A stretch of 64,000 nucleotides of DNA, taken from the NCBI RefSeq assembly GCF_003148825.1, contig NZ_QGGZ01000006.1, positions 372,001-436,000 on the forward strand. Direction: 5' to 3'. Below are positions 51,589 through 60,056 of the stretch, piece after piece. A program made the translations under genes and the position numbers. The DNA is from Streptomyces sp. CG 926. GTDB lineage: Bacteria; Actinomycetota; Actinomycetes; Streptomycetales; Streptomycetaceae. The notes under the pieces were generated by a model. It had not been told where the DNA came from, searched no databases, and saw only the letters and a program-made list of their open reading frames with translations. How positions within the stretch are numbered: the stretch's first letter is position 1; each line of letters starts with the position of its first letter.

Positions 51589-52256
51589 TCGCCGACGGTG
51601 GCCGGGGCCGACTGCTGGGCGGGGATCTCCGCCTCGGCGGCGTCGGCGGCAGCGGCCGCCTTCTTCATCCGGCTGCGCACCACGAGCGTCACGGCGAGCC
51701 CGAACAGCACGGCCAGCCCCAGGGCCAGCCAGGAGAAGCGCTTCAGCCACGGCTCGGCGACGATGCCGACCGAGTAGATGACGGCCGTCGTGCCGCCGGC
51801 CCAGAGGATGCCGCCGAGGACGTTGGCGATCAGGAAGCGCCAGTACGGCATGCGCAGCACGCCCGCCAGCGGTCCGGCGAAGATCCGCAGCAGGGCCACG
51901 AACCGCCCGAAGAAGACGGCCCACATGCCCCACTTCTCGAAGGAGCGTTCCGCCAGCGCCACCTGCTGGGGTCCGAAGTGCTTGGGAAAGCGCCGGCCCA
52001 GCCGCTCCAGCAGCGGCTTGCCGCCCCGGCGGCCGATCGCGTAGCCGATCGAGTCGCCCACGATCGCCCCGGTGATCGCGCAGAGCCCCAGGATCACGGG
52101 GTCGATCTCCCCGTGCTGCGAGGCCAACAGCGCCGAGCTGACCAGGACGATCTCTCCCGGCAGCGGGATGCCGAGGCTTTCCAGCCCGATGACCAGACCC
52201 ACCAGGAGATAGATGCTGACCGCCGGAATCGTCTCCAGCCATTCCTGGATGTGCAC
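51585..52256 (-). CDS. DedA family membrane protein
   Basis: This 223-residue DedA/VTT-type membrane protein has the family signature segments ESLGIPLPGEIVLVSSALLA (about 26-45), GDSIGYAIGRRGGKPLLERLG, and FFGRFVALLRIFAGPLAGVLRMPYWRFLIANVLGG. DedA proteins are proposed lipid transporters or flippases, including for undecaprenyl phosphate and phosphatidylethanolamine. The charged C-terminal tail is cytoplasmic. The GH3 gene ends 57 bp upstream and the ankyrin gene overlaps its stop. Confidence 0.93.
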   Translation of the reverse strand: MHIQEWLETIPAVSIYLLVGLVIGLESLGIPLPGEIVLVSSALLASQHGEIDPVILGLCAITGAIVGDSIGYAIGRRGGKPLLERLGRRFPKHFGPQQVALAERSFEKWGMWAVFFGRFVALLRIFAGPLAGVLRMPYWRFLIANVLGGILWAGGTTAVIYSVGIVAEPWLKRFSWLALGLAVLFGLAVTLVVRSRMKKAAAAADAAEAEIPAQQSAPATVGE

Positions 52257-52313
52257 CGGTACGTCCTCCCGTGTCGTCCCGGCGCGCCCCCTGTGACACG
52301 CCGAACGGGCAGC

Positions 52314-54827
52314 CTATCGGCTCGTCACGACCGCCTTGGACCTCAGTGGCAGTTCACGCGACGAACGGCCCACGAACACCTGTCGTCGGCCGGAACCCAG
52401 CACCCAGGCGTGCTGCTCGGGGTCCCACGACGACAGGGCCCGCGCGGTGATGTCGAGGGTGACCCGCTGCGCCTCGCCCGGTGCCAGGAGGAGCCGCCGG
52501 TAGCCGGCCAGCGCGCGTACCGGCTGGTCGAGCTCCAGCTCCGCGGACGGGCCGACGTACACCTGCGCCACCTCGGTGCCCTTGCGGCGACCGGTGTTGC
52601 GGACGGTGAACTCCACGCGCAGTCCACCGCGCTGCGGCCGGACGGTGAGCTTGTCGTACTGCCAGGTGGTGTACGAGAGCCCGTGCCCGAAGGGGAACAG
52701 CGGGGTCACCCGCTGGGCGTCGTACCAGCGGTGGCCGACGTGGATGCCCTCGGAGTACTCCTGCCGGCCGCCCACGCCGGGGTAGCGCAGCGGCTCCCCG
52801 CCGACCGGGGTGGCCCGCTCGTCGGCCGGGAAGGTCTGGGTGAGGCGGCCGCCGGGGTCCACGTCCCCGAAGAGGAGGTCGGCGGTGGCTCCCGCGCCCT
52901 CCTGGCCCGGGTAGTACATCTGGAGGACCGCTCCGGTACGCGAGAGCCACGGCATGGTCGTGCCGGAGGAGGTGTTGAGCACGACGGTCGTCCGGGGGTT
53001 CACGGCGGTCACAGCCTCGATCAGCCGCTCCTGCCCGCCCGGGAGCGCCAGGGAGGTACGGTCCCGGCCCTCGGTGGCGTCCTCGTAGGCGAACAGCACC
53101 ACGCTGCGGGCCGCCTTCGCGATCTTCACGGCCTCGGCGAGGTCCGCGGCGCGGGTCGCCCCGGTGGTGTGCCGCAGGCGCAAGCGCTGGCCCTTGTCCC
53201 CGCCCTCGGCGGTCACGGCGAGCCGGTGGGTGCCCGCCTTGAGGGCGAGAGTGGTGCGCCGGACGCTCATCCCGTCGGGTGCCGAGCCGAGCAGTCCGCC
53301 GGCGAAGTACTCGGCCACGCCCTGCCTGACGGGGAACAGCTCCTGGCCGTCGAGGCGTACGACGGGCCGCTTCCCGGTGTAGTGGACGAGCAGGGTCCAC
53401 TCGTCGTCGGCCGTGAGGTGGAACTCCCCCTCGTGGCTCCAGACCTGCCCGGGTTCCACGGCCCGCGTGTCCAGGTCGGCGGTCGGGGTCAGCAGCTTCG
53501 CCGGGAGCGGCCGCCCGTACAGGTCCTCCCCGAGGGCGTGGCGGACGGTCGAACCGTTCCCGGCCCGGCGCCGGATGGCGGTGAGCGGGGCCTCTGCCCC
53601 GTCGGGGACCACGTGCGCGCTGCCACCGCCGCCGACGAAGGGTACCTGTCCGGTCGGTCCGATCACCGCGATCGAGCGGGCGGCGGCGCCGGTCAGGGGC
53701 AGGGTGCCGTGTTCGTTGCGCAGCAGCACGGCACCGGCGGTGGCCACCTTGCGGGCGGTCCGGGCTCCGGCGGCAGAGTCGCGCGGGGGCCGGGCGGCGG
53801 GCCGGGCCGCCAGCAACCCGAAGCGGTCCATGGTGGCCAGGATCCGGTGGACCGCGAGGTCGACGGCGCTCTCGGATACGGAGCCGCCGCGCACCGCCTC
53901 GCGCAGCGGTCCGCCGAAGTGGGTTCCGGCGGGCATCTCCATGTCGAGGCCGGCGCCGATGGCGGCGACGGTGCTGTGGGTGGCGTCCCGGTCGGACATC
54001 ACCCAGCCGTCGAACCCCCAGCTGTTGCGCAGCAGTTCTTCGAGCAGCGGCTTGCTCTCGCAGGCGTGGACGCCGTTGACCTTGTTGTAGGCGCCCATGA
54101 CGGCGCCCGCGCCGGCCGCCACGGCGGCCTCGAAGCCCCGTAGCTCGGTCTCGTGGAGGGTCTGCTCGGCGGCGATCACGTCGACGGTGTCGCGGCCGTG
54201 TTCCTGGTTGTTGAGGGCGAAGTGCTTGACAGTGGCGATCAGGCCCTCGTCCTGGATGCCGCGAATCATCTCGCCCACGAGGTCGGCGGTCAGGCGCGGG
54301 TCCTCGGCGAAGGTCTCGAAGTTCCGACCCGCGTACGGGGTGCGGATGAGGTTGACCATGGGGGCCAGCACGACGTCCTGGCCCAGCGCCCGGCCCTCGC
54401 GGCCGATGACGCGGCCGTACTCGCGGGCCAGCGCCGGGTCGAAGGCGGAGGCGAGCAGGACCGGCGCGGGCAGTGCGGTGGCGGGCCGGGCGACGCGTAC
54501 CCCGGCGGGCCCGTCGGTCAGGCGTAGCGGCGGGATGCCCAGGCGCGGTACGCCGGGTACGTAGCCGGCCTGGCCGAGGGAGGTGGGGTCGGGGGCGCCG
54601 TGCAGCAGGGCGGTCTTCTCGTCGAGGGTGAGTCGCTCCAGCAGGGCGTCGACGCGGGCGGGGCCCTTGGCCTCGGCGCCGGCCGGGGCGGCGAGCGGCG
54701 TCCTGGGGGCGCCCGCGCCCGGCGGCACCCCTGGCGCGCAGGCACCCGCTCCGAGGGCCGTGCCCGCCGTGCCCGCCGCCGCCGCGAGCAGTCGCATCGC
54801 GGAACGTCTGGACACGGCCTCGCTCAT
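52314..54827 (-). CDS. secreted GH3 beta-glucosidase with PA14 insert
   Basis: This 837-residue protein has a twin-arginine leader (SRRSAMRLLAAAAG, residues 6-19). GH3 domain 1 (about 55-340) contains LRLTDGPAGVRV, GRNFETFAEDP, KHFALNNQEHGRD and the nucleophile Asp region GFDGWVMSDRDATHS. Then come GH3 domain 2, a PA14-like insert (~455-580: HEGEFHLTADDEWTLLVHYTGKRPVVRLDGQEL), and a C-terminal fibronectin-type domain. The residues after the nucleophile are SDRDA rather than the commoner SDWGA. A GACAP at ~28-32 is a weak lipobox. Likely a beta-glucosidase acting on oligosaccharides outside the cell. Confidence 0.92.
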   Translation of the reverse strand: MSEAVSRRSAMRLLAAAAGTAGTALGAGACAPGVPPGAGAPRTPLAAPAGAEAKGPARVDALLERLTLDEKTALLHGAPDPTSLGQAGYVPGVPRLGIPPLRLTDGPAGVRVARPATALPAPVLLASAFDPALAREYGRVIGREGRALGQDVVLAPMVNLIRTPYAGRNFETFAEDPRLTADLVGEMIRGIQDEGLIATVKHFALNNQEHGRDTVDVIAAEQTLHETELRGFEAAVAAGAGAVMGAYNKVNGVHACESKPLLEELLRNSWGFDGWVMSDRDATHSTVAAIGAGLDMEMPAGTHFGGPLREAVRGGSVSESAVDLAVHRILATMDRFGLLAARPAARPPRDSAAGARTARKVATAGAVLLRNEHGTLPLTGAAARSIAVIGPTGQVPFVGGGGSAHVVPDGAEAPLTAIRRRAGNGSTVRHALGEDLYGRPLPAKLLTPTADLDTRAVEPGQVWSHEGEFHLTADDEWTLLVHYTGKRPVVRLDGQELFPVRQGVAEYFAGGLLGSAPDGMSVRRTTLALKAGTHRLAVTAEGGDKGQRLRLRHTTGATRAADLAEAVKIAKAARSVVLFAYEDATEGRDRTSLALPGGQERLIEAVTAVNPRTTVVLNTSSGTTMPWLSRTGAVLQMYYPGQEGAGATADLLFGDVDPGGRLTQTFPADERATPVGGEPLRYPGVGGRQEYSEGIHVGHRWYDAQRVTPLFPFGHGLSYTTWQYDKLTVRPQRGGLRVEFTVRNTGRRKGTEVAQVYVGPSAELELDQPVRALAGYRRLLLAPGEAQRVTLDITARALSSWDPEQHAWVLGSGRRQVFVGRSSRELPLRSKAVVTSR

Positions 54828-55127
54828 GGGTGCTCCCTGCGCCGTGGGTCGGCGGGAGCGGCCCGCGCCGGACCGCTCCCGCGCCCACTGTGCGCCGCGC
54901 GCCCGCCGGGTCCACCGAGACGCGCCACCGCGGCTCGGAGGTTCAGCCCTCCGGCAGCGGCGGCGGCCTGTCGGCGGCGCGCCGGGGGCCCGTCATGGGC
55001 GCCGAGCACCCGTGCCCGGTGCGGTGGCCGCACGCGATGCGGTCCCGTACGACGGCCTCCACCGCGTCGCGCGAGGGAGCCCGGGCCGTGCCGACCCGAG
55101 GACGCGGCGGTTGTGGTGCGCCGGTGG
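54828..55127. other. 300-bp gap without a confident gene
   Basis: No strong gene is visible. A minus-strand 39-residue frame from GTG 55062 to the stop at 54943 has about 96% G/C third positions and reads VVRDRIACGHRTGHG near its start, so a small protein is possible. The rest is the promoter region of the GH3 gene. Confidence 0.4.
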
Positions 55128-55580
55128 TCAGGCGTTGGGGCGCAGGGTCCAGACGACCGTCATCTCGCCCGTCACGGCCTCGTCCTCGCGCTGGATGGCG
55201 ATGGTGACGGGGAATTCGGGGCGGCCGCCGGCGTCGAGTTCGGCGATGACCTCCGCGGCCGGGCGGCCGAGGGTGGCGGTGGCGGTGACGACGCCCTTGG
55301 CGAGCTTCTTGTAGCCGATCTCGGCCTTCACGGCGAGCGGGACGGCGCGCGAGAGCTGGTCGCCGAAGGCGGCCAGGACGATCGCGCCGCTCGCGGACTC
55401 GGCCAGGGTGAACATCGCGCCGGCGTGCGGGCCGCCGACGTGGTTGTGGTAGTCGGGCTGGTCCGGAAGCCGGACGACCGCGCGCTCGGGGGTGGTCTCC
55501 AGGAACTGGAGGTTCAGGGTCCGGGCCATGGGTACGGTCGCGGCGAGCAGTTCGCCCACGTTCATCTGGTCTGCGCTCAT
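55128..55580 (-). CDS. hotdog-fold DUF4442 protein
   Basis: This 150-residue protein has a hotdog fold of the DUF4442/YiiD_C type, often described as putative thioesterase. Markers are NHVGGPHAGAMFTLAESASG (about 49-68), VKAEIGYKKLAKG, and strand VTIAIQRED. ATG 55580 was chosen for the family-like N-terminus MSADQMNVGELLAA. A thioesterase role is not proven. Confidence 0.85.
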   Translation of the reverse strand: MSADQMNVGELLAATVPMARTLNLQFLETTPERAVVRLPDQPDYHNHVGGPHAGAMFTLAESASGAIVLAAFGDQLSRAVPLAVKAEIGYKKLAKGVVTATATLGRPAAEVIAELDAGGRPEFPVTIAIQREDEAVTGEMTVVWTLRPNA

Positions 55581-55676
55581 GGAACGCGATGTTACCCACG
55601 AGTAGTACCGATTGACCAGAGCTCCCAAGGGGGCGGCCGTGGCTCCCCGCACCCACGGCCACTATCGTTACCGGCC

Positions 55677-56711
55677 ATGTGGCCAGGACAGCAGCAGCCG
55701 CCCGGGGGCGAACAGAACCCTCAGGACGCGCAACAGAACCCGTACCAGCAGCAGCCGGGACAGCCGGGGCAGCCGAACCCGTACCAGCAGCAGCCCGGCT
55801 ACGGATACCCGCAGCAGCCGGGTTACCAGCAGCCCCAAGGCGCTCCCGGCCAGCAGTGGGGTCAGCCCCAGCTGCCGCAGCAGCCCCAGCCCGCCGCCAC
55901 CGGCGGCGGCGGGAGCCCGTACTCGACCAAGACCGTGGCGATCGTCGCCGCGGCCGCCGTCGTCGTGGTGGCCGCCGCGACCGGCGCGTTCGTCCTGACC
56001 CGGGACGACAAGAAGACCGAGGCCGACGACAAGCCGGCGGCGAGCCCCTCGGCGCCGGCCCCCGAGACGCCCGCCCCGGCCGGCAGCAGCCCGAACCCGC
56101 GGGCCGGCGGCAACGCCCAGCCCGTCATCCCGGGCTGGAAGGTCGTCGTCAACACCAAGTACGGCGTCAGCTACGACGTGCCCGCCGAGTGGAACGTCAA
56201 CGAGTCCGGCGTGAGCCTCTCCTTCCACGACGAGGTCAAGAACGACGGCAGCCCGATCATCACGATGAGCGGCACCGCCACCCTCAAGGAGGAGTGGTGC
56301 ACCGTCGACAAGGACGCGGACGGCAGGGTCGAGAAGTTCTCGCTCGCGGACACCGGCGTCAAGGGCGCCCAGGGCGCCAAGGACACCGCGCAGGTGGCCA
56401 CCGACAACACCGGCGCCTGGGCCTGGGCGGCCTTCGCCCAGAAGGAGCCCAAGGGAACGGTCAAGGTGGGCGCGGCCAAGGAGTACACGACCACCTCCGG
56501 GATCAAGGGCCACATCGTGGTGGCGACCGCTCCGAACCTGAAGAAGGAGCACAAGTGCTCCACCGACGGCAAGACGGTCGGCTTCGGCTTCAAGAACGCC
56601 GTCGGTGACTTCGCCAGCTTCGTGCTCATCAGCGCGGCCGGTGTGAAGGACGAGGTTCCGAACGACGTCTCCGACAAGATCATCAGCTCCATCCGGCTCA
56701 CCACCCCGTGA
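55677..56711 (+). CDS. Pro/Gln-rich single-pass membrane protein
   Basis: This 344-residue protein has three parts. Residues 1-80 are a Gln/Pro/Gly/Tyr-rich disordered segment (PYQQQPGQPGQPNPYQQQPG). A single hydrophobic helix lies near 86-107 (VAIVAAAAVVVVAAATGAFVL). A Pro/Ala/Ser linker and an outer globular domain (~155-340) follow. The outer domain starts WKVVVNTKYGVSYDVPAEW, as in small secreted PsbP-like Streptomyces proteins. Two cysteines, at WCTVDK and HKCSTDG, may pair. The layout suits a surface or wall-facing protein; function is unknown. Confidence 0.85.
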   Translation: MWPGQQQPPGGEQNPQDAQQNPYQQQPGQPGQPNPYQQQPGYGYPQQPGYQQPQGAPGQQWGQPQLPQQPQPAATGGGGSPYSTKTVAIVAAAAVVVVAAATGAFVLTRDDKKTEADDKPAASPSAPAPETPAPAGSSPNPRAGGNAQPVIPGWKVVVNTKYGVSYDVPAEWNVNESGVSLSFHDEVKNDGSPIITMSGTATLKEEWCTVDKDADGRVEKFSLADTGVKGAQGAKDTAQVATDNTGAWAWAAFAQKEPKGTVKVGAAKEYTTTSGIKGHIVVATAPNLKKEHKCSTDGKTVGFGFKNAVGDFASFVLISAAGVKDEVPNDVSDKIISSIRLTTP

Positions 56712-56780
56712 TCCTCCGTCCCACGTCCCGGGCCGACCTATCCGTTTGGATTCTCGGCCCGGGACGGGGATAGTCCGGGG

Positions 56781-58100
56781 GTGAGCTCTCCCCGCCCCGC
56801 ACCCCGTACGCCCGTGAACCGCCGCCGACCCGAGTGGGCCGGCCGCAACTACAGCCTGCTCACGGGTGCGGCGATCATCACGAACCTGGGGAGCCACGGC
56901 GCGCACATCGCGGCCGCGTTCGCGGTCATGGAATCCGGCGGATCCGTCGGCGACGTCGGACTGATCGCCGCCGCCCGCACGCTGCCGCTCGTCCTCTTCC
57001 TGCTCATCGGCGGTGCCATAGCCGACCGGCTGCCCCGCCACCGCGTGATGGTCGCGGCCAACGTCCTGAACTGCCTCTCGCAGGCCGCCTTCGCCGTCCT
57101 CGTCCTCGCGGGCGAACCCCAGCTGTGGCAGATGATGCTGCTCACCGCCCTGTGCGGCACCGGTACGGCCTTCTTCAATCCCGCGGCCGAGGGCATGCTG
57201 CTCTCCACCGTCTCCGGCGAGCACTCCAACCGCGCCTTCGCGCTCTTCCGCATGGCGATCAACGGCGCCGGCATCGGCGGCGCGGCCCTCGGCGGCGCGA
57301 TGATCGCCGCGGTGGGCCCGGGCTGGGTACTGGCCGCCGACGCCGCGGCCTTCGCGGTCGCGGGCGCCCTGCGGACCTTCCTCGACGTCGGCCACGTGCC
57401 CGACCGGGCTCCCGGCGGCGGCCTGTTGTCCGATCTGCGCGAGGGCTGGGTGGAGGTCCGGACCCGCCCCTGGCTGTGGAGCATCGTGCTCCAGTTCTCC
57501 GTCGTGGTCGCCGTCGTCGGCGCCGCCGACGCGGTCTACGGACCTCTGGTCGCCCGGGACCGACTGGGCGGGCCCGCGCCCTGGGGCGTGGCCCTGGCCT
57601 TCTTCGGCGTGGGCACCATCGCCGGCGCCGTCCTGATGATGGCGTGGAAGCCGCGCAGGCTCCTGCTCGTCGGCACCCTGTGCGTGTTCCCGCTGGCGCT
57701 GCCCTCGGCGGGACTCGCCGTGCCGCTGCCCGTGTGGGGCCTGTGCGTGGTGATGTTCGTCAGCGGCGCCGCGATAGAGGTGTTCGGCGTGAACTGGATG
57801 ACCGCCATGCACCAGGAGATCCCGGAGGAGAAGTTCTCCCGGGTCACCGCCTACGACTGGTTCGGCTCGGTGTCGATGCTTCCGCTGGCCACCGCCTTGG
57901 CCGGGCCCGCCGAATCGGCCTTCGGTCGCACCCAGTCCCTGTGGGGCTGCGCGGTGCTGGTCGTCGTGCCCACCGCCCTCGTGCTGCTGGTCCCGGACGT
58001 CCGCCGGATGACCCGCAGGGCGCACACCAAGACCATCTCCCCGGCGGCCGCGGCCGAACCGACCCCGGTAGCTGCCCCTGCCGACGCCGTCGGGAACTGA
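56781..58100 (+). CDS. MFS transporter
   Basis: This 439-residue protein has about twelve hydrophobic helices and belongs to the MFS_3 (enterobactin exporter-like) group. It shows the GAIADRLPRHRVMVAAN loop after helix 2 and PAAEGMLLSTVSG. Members export siderophores, macrolides or other drugs; no neighbouring biosynthesis genes point to a substrate. It starts at GTG 56781. The C-terminal tail is Ala/Pro-rich. Confidence 0.9.
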   Translation: MSSPRPAPRTPVNRRRPEWAGRNYSLLTGAAIITNLGSHGAHIAAAFAVMESGGSVGDVGLIAAARTLPLVLFLLIGGAIADRLPRHRVMVAANVLNCLSQAAFAVLVLAGEPQLWQMMLLTALCGTGTAFFNPAAEGMLLSTVSGEHSNRAFALFRMAINGAGIGGAALGGAMIAAVGPGWVLAADAAAFAVAGALRTFLDVGHVPDRAPGGGLLSDLREGWVEVRTRPWLWSIVLQFSVVVAVVGAADAVYGPLVARDRLGGPAPWGVALAFFGVGTIAGAVLMMAWKPRRLLLVGTLCVFPLALPSAGLAVPLPVWGLCVVMFVSGAAIEVFGVNWMTAMHQEIPEEKFSRVTAYDWFGSVSMLPLATALAGPAESAFGRTQSLWGCAVLVVVPTALVLLVPDVRRMTRRAHTKTISPAAAAEPTPVAAPADAVGN

Positions 58101-58105
58101 GGCCC

Positions 58106-58144
58106 GGCCGGCGGCCGCCGCGCCGGGGGCCGCGGCGCCGGCCG
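58106..58144. terminator. bidirectional hairpin, MFS / spermidine-synthase-like
   Basis: CGGCCGGC (58106-58113) and GCCGGCCG (58137-58144) pair perfectly, with an inner GCCGCG/CGCGGC stem. It fills the spacer between converging genes. Confidence 0.55.
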
Positions 58145-58145
58145 C

Positions 58146-58994
58146 TCACCCCAGGCTGAACGCGCCCTCCGGCGGCGCCGGGGAAGGAGCCGCGTCCGCG
58201 TCGGCCACCGGCGCCGCGCCCTTGCGGAACCGGGCGGGCCCGTCCCCGTACTCCACCCGCGCCGGAAACGGGTCGGCCGCGCACTTCCTGGCCAGCGCCC
58301 CCACCGGGAGCGGGGCGTCCGAGGCCAGCAGTACGGCGTTCCCGAACCGCCTCCCCCGCAGTACCGCAGGTTCGGCGATCAACGCCAGCTCCGCGAACGC
58401 GTCGGCGAAGTTGGCCACCTGCGCCCGCAGGAAGTCGAAGGGCGCCCCGTCGGCCAGGTTCGCCGCGTACAGCCCGCCGGGCCGCAGCACCCGCGCGGCC
58501 GCCCGGGCGTACTCCACCGACGTGAGTTGGGCCGGCACCCGCGAGCCGCCGAACACGTCGGCCACCACCAGGTCCGCGCTCGCGGCGGGCGCGGCCTCCA
58601 GCCAGGCCCGGGCGTCGGCCGTGTGGACGGTGACCCCCGAGTCCGCCGCGAGCGGCAGGTGTTCGGTCACCAGGTCGACCAGGCCCGCGTCGAACTCGAC
58701 GACCGTCTGCCGGGATCCGGCCCGGGTGGCCGCGGCGTAGCGCGGCAGGGTGAGCGCGCCGCCGCCGAGATGCAGCAGGTCCAGCGCGAGCCCGGGTTCG
58801 GCGGCACAGTCCAGGACGTGCGCGAGCCGGCGTACGTACTCGAACTCCAGGTGGTGCGGATCGTCCAGGTCCACATACGACTGCGGGGCCCCGTCGACGG
58901 TCAGCAGCCAGGCCCGGTCCCGGTCCACGTCCGGCATCAGCTTGGCGGTGCCCTGGCCCACGTCCCGGACGACCGGGATCTGTTCGTCGCTCAC
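58146..58994 (-). CDS. spermidine synthase-like methyltransferase-fold protein
   Basis: This 282-residue protein has the SAM-binding fold of SpeE-type proteins. It has LDLLHLGGGALTLPRYAAA (about 72-90), VVEFDAGLVDLV, HTADARAW and LVVADVFGGSRVP. Residues for the aminopropyl acceptor site are not clearly kept, so true spermidine synthesis is doubtful. Actinobacterial genomes often carry such stand-alone proteins called spermidine synthase. GTG 58994 has GGAGCG immediately upstream. Confidence 0.85.
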   Translation of the reverse strand: MSDEQIPVVRDVGQGTAKLMPDVDRDRAWLLTVDGAPQSYVDLDDPHHLEFEYVRRLAHVLDCAAEPGLALDLLHLGGGALTLPRYAAATRAGSRQTVVEFDAGLVDLVTEHLPLAADSGVTVHTADARAWLEAAPAASADLVVADVFGGSRVPAQLTSVEYARAAARVLRPGGLYAANLADGAPFDFLRAQVANFADAFAELALIAEPAVLRGRRFGNAVLLASDAPLPVGALARKCAADPFPARVEYGDGPARFRKGAAPVADADAAPSPAPPEGAFSLG

Positions 58995-59037
58995 CGCTCC
59001 ATTGTCCGGCAGCGGTCGGGCGGGCTTCGAACAGCCC

Positions 59038-59898
59038 TCAGGCCGCCCCGGCCGACCAGACCGCAGCCGCCTCCCGCGCGTGCTCCGCGGCCTGGTCGAG
59101 GCCCGCCCGGGCGGCCGGCTCACGCCGCGCCGGATCCAGCACGTTGCGCCCGAAGGCCTTGCGGGCGGCCGCGGAGGGGGTGATCAGCACCACCCGCGCA
59201 CCCGCCTCCCGCAGTCCCTCGGCCTGCGCCGACGGCGAGGGGACCAGCCCGGAACCGAGCGACATCGGGGCGAGGATCACCACCCGGGCGTACCCGGCGG
59301 CCAGGTCGGCATTGGTGGCCGAGCGGATTCCGCCGTCGATGAAGCGGCGGCCGCCGACCGTGACCGGCGGCCACACCCCGGGCACCGCACAGCTCGCCGA
59401 GACCGCGTCGACGAGCCCGTCGCCGCTCCCCCGGTCGAACGCCTTGAGCTCACCGGTGAGGGCGTCCACCGCCGTGACGACGAGCCGCCGCTCGGGCCAC
59501 TCGTGCGAGACCAACCGGGCGGCCAGTACCTTGCGCCGCTCGGCCTCGGCGCCCACGCCGGTGTCGGCGGCCAGGGCCATGGCGCCGACCCGCTGCCGGT
59601 AGGCCGTCGCGGTGCGCGAGCGCGCCATCGCGACGGCGTACCGGGCGAGGAGACCGGCCCCCAGTTTCGCCGTGGACTCGCCGGTGGGGTCCCCGAGCTG
59701 GCGCTCGTACAGCTCCTGCGCCGTGAGCAGTCCGGAGGTGAGCTGCGCCCCGACGACGGAGCCGGCGGAGGTGCCGACGACGAGGTCGGCGGTGGTGAGG
59801 TCCACGCCCGCGCGGGCGAGGCCGTACAGGATTCCGCACTCCCAGCCGATGCCGGTCAGTCCCCCGCCGCCGAGCACCAGTGCCGTGTCGCCGCTCAT
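59038..59898 (-). CDS. patatin-like phospholipase family protein
   Basis: This 286-residue lipase-type protein has the oxyanion motif GGGGLTGIGWECG (10-22), the nucleophile elbow VVGTSAG with Ser44, and the catalytic Asp188 in FIDGGIRS. The Ser-Asp dyad is complete. It is cytoplasmic and could hydrolyse phospholipid or glycerolipid esters. It lies beside the spermidine-synthase-like gene, 43 bp upstream on the same strand. Confidence 0.9.
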   Translation of the reverse strand: MSGDTALVLGGGGLTGIGWECGILYGLARAGVDLTTADLVVGTSAGSVVGAQLTSGLLTAQELYERQLGDPTGESTAKLGAGLLARYAVAMARSRTATAYRQRVGAMALAADTGVGAEAERRKVLAARLVSHEWPERRLVVTAVDALTGELKAFDRGSGDGLVDAVSASCAVPGVWPPVTVGGRRFIDGGIRSATNADLAAGYARVVILAPMSLGSGLVPSPSAQAEGLREAGARVVLITPSAAARKAFGRNVLDPARREPAARAGLDQAAEHAREAAAVWSAGAA

Positions 59899-60002
59899 CC
59901 CCGCCCACCCCTTTGCGCATGCCTGTGGTGACGGCAGTCTGGCGCAGCCGGGCCACCGCCACCACAGAGGGGTCCGGATCGGGGTCCGGATCGGGTCCGG
60001 TC

Positions 60003-60056
60003 GGGGTGGTCCGGAACCTGATCCGGATCGAACCGGATCAGATCCGGATCACCCCA
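60003..60056 (-). terminator. nested hairpin at 3' end of EF-Tu gene
   Basis: An inner stem CTGATCCGG (60018-60026) / CCGGATCAG (60033-60041) sits inside an outer GGGGTGGTCCGGA/TCCGGATCACCCC stem with one mismatch; the outer stem spans the EF-Tu stop codon. Short TCCGGATC repeats continue to about 59970. Confidence 0.75.
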
